NCBI RefSeq assembly: GCF_001423485.1
Contig: NZ_LMOD01000001.1
Span: 68,617-132,616 of the forward strand
DNA length: 64,000 nt
From: Microbacterium sp. Leaf320
GTDB lineage: Bacteria > Actinomycetota > Actinomycetes > Actinomycetales > Microbacteriaceae
Reading direction: 5' to 3'
Part shown: positions 62,965-64,000 of the stretch, in pieces
How the letters are laid out: every line of letters begins with the position of its first letter
How positions within the stretch are numbered: position 1 is the stretch's first letter
Notes under the pieces: model-generated
Told to the model about the DNA's origin: nothing
The model's input: only the letters and a program-made list of their open reading frames with translations
The model's database searches: none
Translations under genes and position numbers: made by a program

Positions 62965-64000
62965 ATGGCCGGCCCCCGCCACGACCACTCGCTGTACCGC
63001 GATCGCGACACCGTCCCGGTGCGCCGCGCACTCGTCTCGGTCAGCGACAAGACCGATCTGCTCGTGCTCGCCAAGTCCCTGTCGGAGGCGGGCGTGCAGA
63101 TCGTCTCGACCGGTTCGACCGCGTCGACCATCCGCGAGGCCGGGTTCGAGGTGACGGACGTCGCCGCCGTCACCGGCGTCGCCGAGATGCTCGACGGCCG
63201 CGTGAAGACGCTGCACCCGAAGATCCACGGCGGTCTGCTCGCCGACCTGCGTCTCGAGGACCACGAGCGCCAGCTCGCCGACCTCGACATCGCTCCGTTC
63301 GAGCTCGTCGTCGTGAACCTCTACCCGTTCGTCGAGACGGTCGCCTCGGGTGCCGAGGGCGACGACGTCGTCGAGCAGATCGACATCGGCGGGCCCGCCA
63401 TGGTGCGCGCTGCGGCCAAGAACCACGCGAACGTCGCGATCGTCGTGTCGCCGCAGTCGTACGGCGGCATCATCAGCGCCATCGAGAACGGCGGCACCAC
63501 GCTGACGCAGCGCCGCGAGCTCGCAGCGCGCGCGTTCGCGCACACGGCCGCGTACGACACGGCGGTGGCCTCCTGGTTCGCGGAGGGCACGCTCGGTGAG
63601 GGGGAGGACCTGCCCACCCACCTGACGATCCAGGCCGAGCTTCTCAACACGCTGCGCTACGGCGAGAACTCGCACCAGCGCGGCGCGATCTACACCCGTG
63701 TCGGCGGCCATGGCATCGCTCAGGCGACGCAGCTGCAGGGCAAGGAGATGTCTTACAACAACTACGTCGATGCGGATGCCGCGCTGCGCGCCGCGTACGA
63801 CATGGTCAAGCCCGCCGTCGCGATCATCAAGCACGCGAACCCCTGCGGCATCGCGACCACCGCTCCCAACGCCCTCGACCCGATCGCGAGCGCGCACATC
63901 CGCGCCCACGAGTGCGACCCGGTGTCGGCGTACGGCGGAGTCATCGCCGCGAACGGCACGGTGACGCTCAAGATGGCCGAGAACCTGAAGGACATCTTCA
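62965..64000 (+). CDS. purH: Bifunctional purine protein PurH, 3' end outside the window
   Basis: The first 345 residues are visible, with no stop before the window edge. The IMP cyclohydrolase (MGS-like) domain starts at [20 protein letters not shown] and includes [13 protein letters not shown] and VVVNLYPF; the AICAR transformylase part begins around residue 215 ([20 protein letters not shown]). It performs the last two steps to IMP, the substrate of guaB at the other end of the window. AAGGAG at 62953-62958 serves ATG 62965. Confidence 0.95.
   Translation, partial: MAGPRHDHSLYRDRDTVPVRRALVSVSDKTDLLVLAKSLSEAGVQIVSTGSTASTIREAGFEVTDVAAVTGVAEMLDGRVKTLHPKIHGGLLADLRLEDHERQLADLDIAPFELVVVNLYPFVETVASGAEGDDVVEQIDIGGPAMVRAAAKNHANVAIVVSPQSYGGIISAIENGGTTLTQRRELAARAFAHTAAYDTAVASWFAEGTLGEGEDLPTHLTIQAELLNTLRYGENSHQRGAIYTRVGGHGIAQATQLQGKEMSYNNYVDADAALRAAYDMVKPAVAIIKHANPCGIATTAPNALDPIASAHIRAHECDPVSAYGGVIAANGTVTLKMAENLKDIF

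Overview
The window is high-GC actinobacterial DNA. Gene content and order (guaB/guaB3/guaA, DUF3817 next to guaA, DUF6350 before purN-purH, a SseB protein, many leaderless starts behind TANNNT boxes) fit a Microbacteriaceae chromosome, most likely Microbacterium or a close relative. This assignment is inference from protein character, not a database match. I see no rRNA, tRNA, CRISPR array, insertion sequence or prophage. No stretch longer than about 300 bases lacks a gene.

Layout. 1-2401: 3' part of guaB, a proline-rich DUF4190-like membrane protein, a DUF2277 protein. 2566-9054: a tightly overlapping seven-gene operon (response regulator fused to a PIG-L deacetylase, ATP-grasp ligase, PHP hydrolase, membrane glycosyltransferase, 47-residue membrane protein, lone receiver, membrane histidine kinase). 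Neither receiver has a DNA-binding output, so this looks like a two-component system wired directly to glycan-modifying enzymes. 9129-13911: ABC-F ATPase, FAD oxidoreductase, guaB3, SURF1. 14147-18784: a very large secreted nuclease plus 5'-nucleotidase. 18879-26191: DeoR regulator divergent from a sugar operon (ABC importer, class II aldolase, ADP-dependent sugar kinase, mannose-6-phosphate isomerase). 26233-34660: housekeeping and small-function genes (guaA, ldh, YCII protein with an ECF42-like sigma factor, Bax-inhibitor-1 protein, GDPD, hemerythrin, YccF). 34817-37894: a cell-wall-anchored lamin-tail protein. 37988-40869: a five-gene minus-strand cassette of type VII secretion (T7SS)-type small proteins around an ESX-like protein with an unrecognised C-terminal module. 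41028-48855: PcrA/UvrD helicase, SseB protein, LigD-type polymerase domain convergent with an ATP-dependent DNA ligase, a phytoene-desaturase-like oxidoreductase and an unknown cysteine-tailed protein. 48856-52894: SDR/XRE and acyl-CoA dehydrogenase/TetR pairs. 52975-56421: a second T7SS-like locus with a gutted mycosin remnant, an ESX-like protein, an intact mycosin and a PPE/EspB-like glycine-rich protein. 56561-64000: sucCD, DUF2510 protein, NCS2 purine permease, DUF6350, purN and the 5' part of purH.

The strongest candidates for something new are three. First, the 2.6-9.1 kb operon, a phosphorelay whose only visible outputs are enzymes. Second, the mycosin remnant at 53 kb, which lost all three catalytic residues through two exactly in-frame deletions yet keeps an open frame. 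Third, the sugar operon, which could carry a free hexose to triose phosphates using one ADP-dependent kinase.
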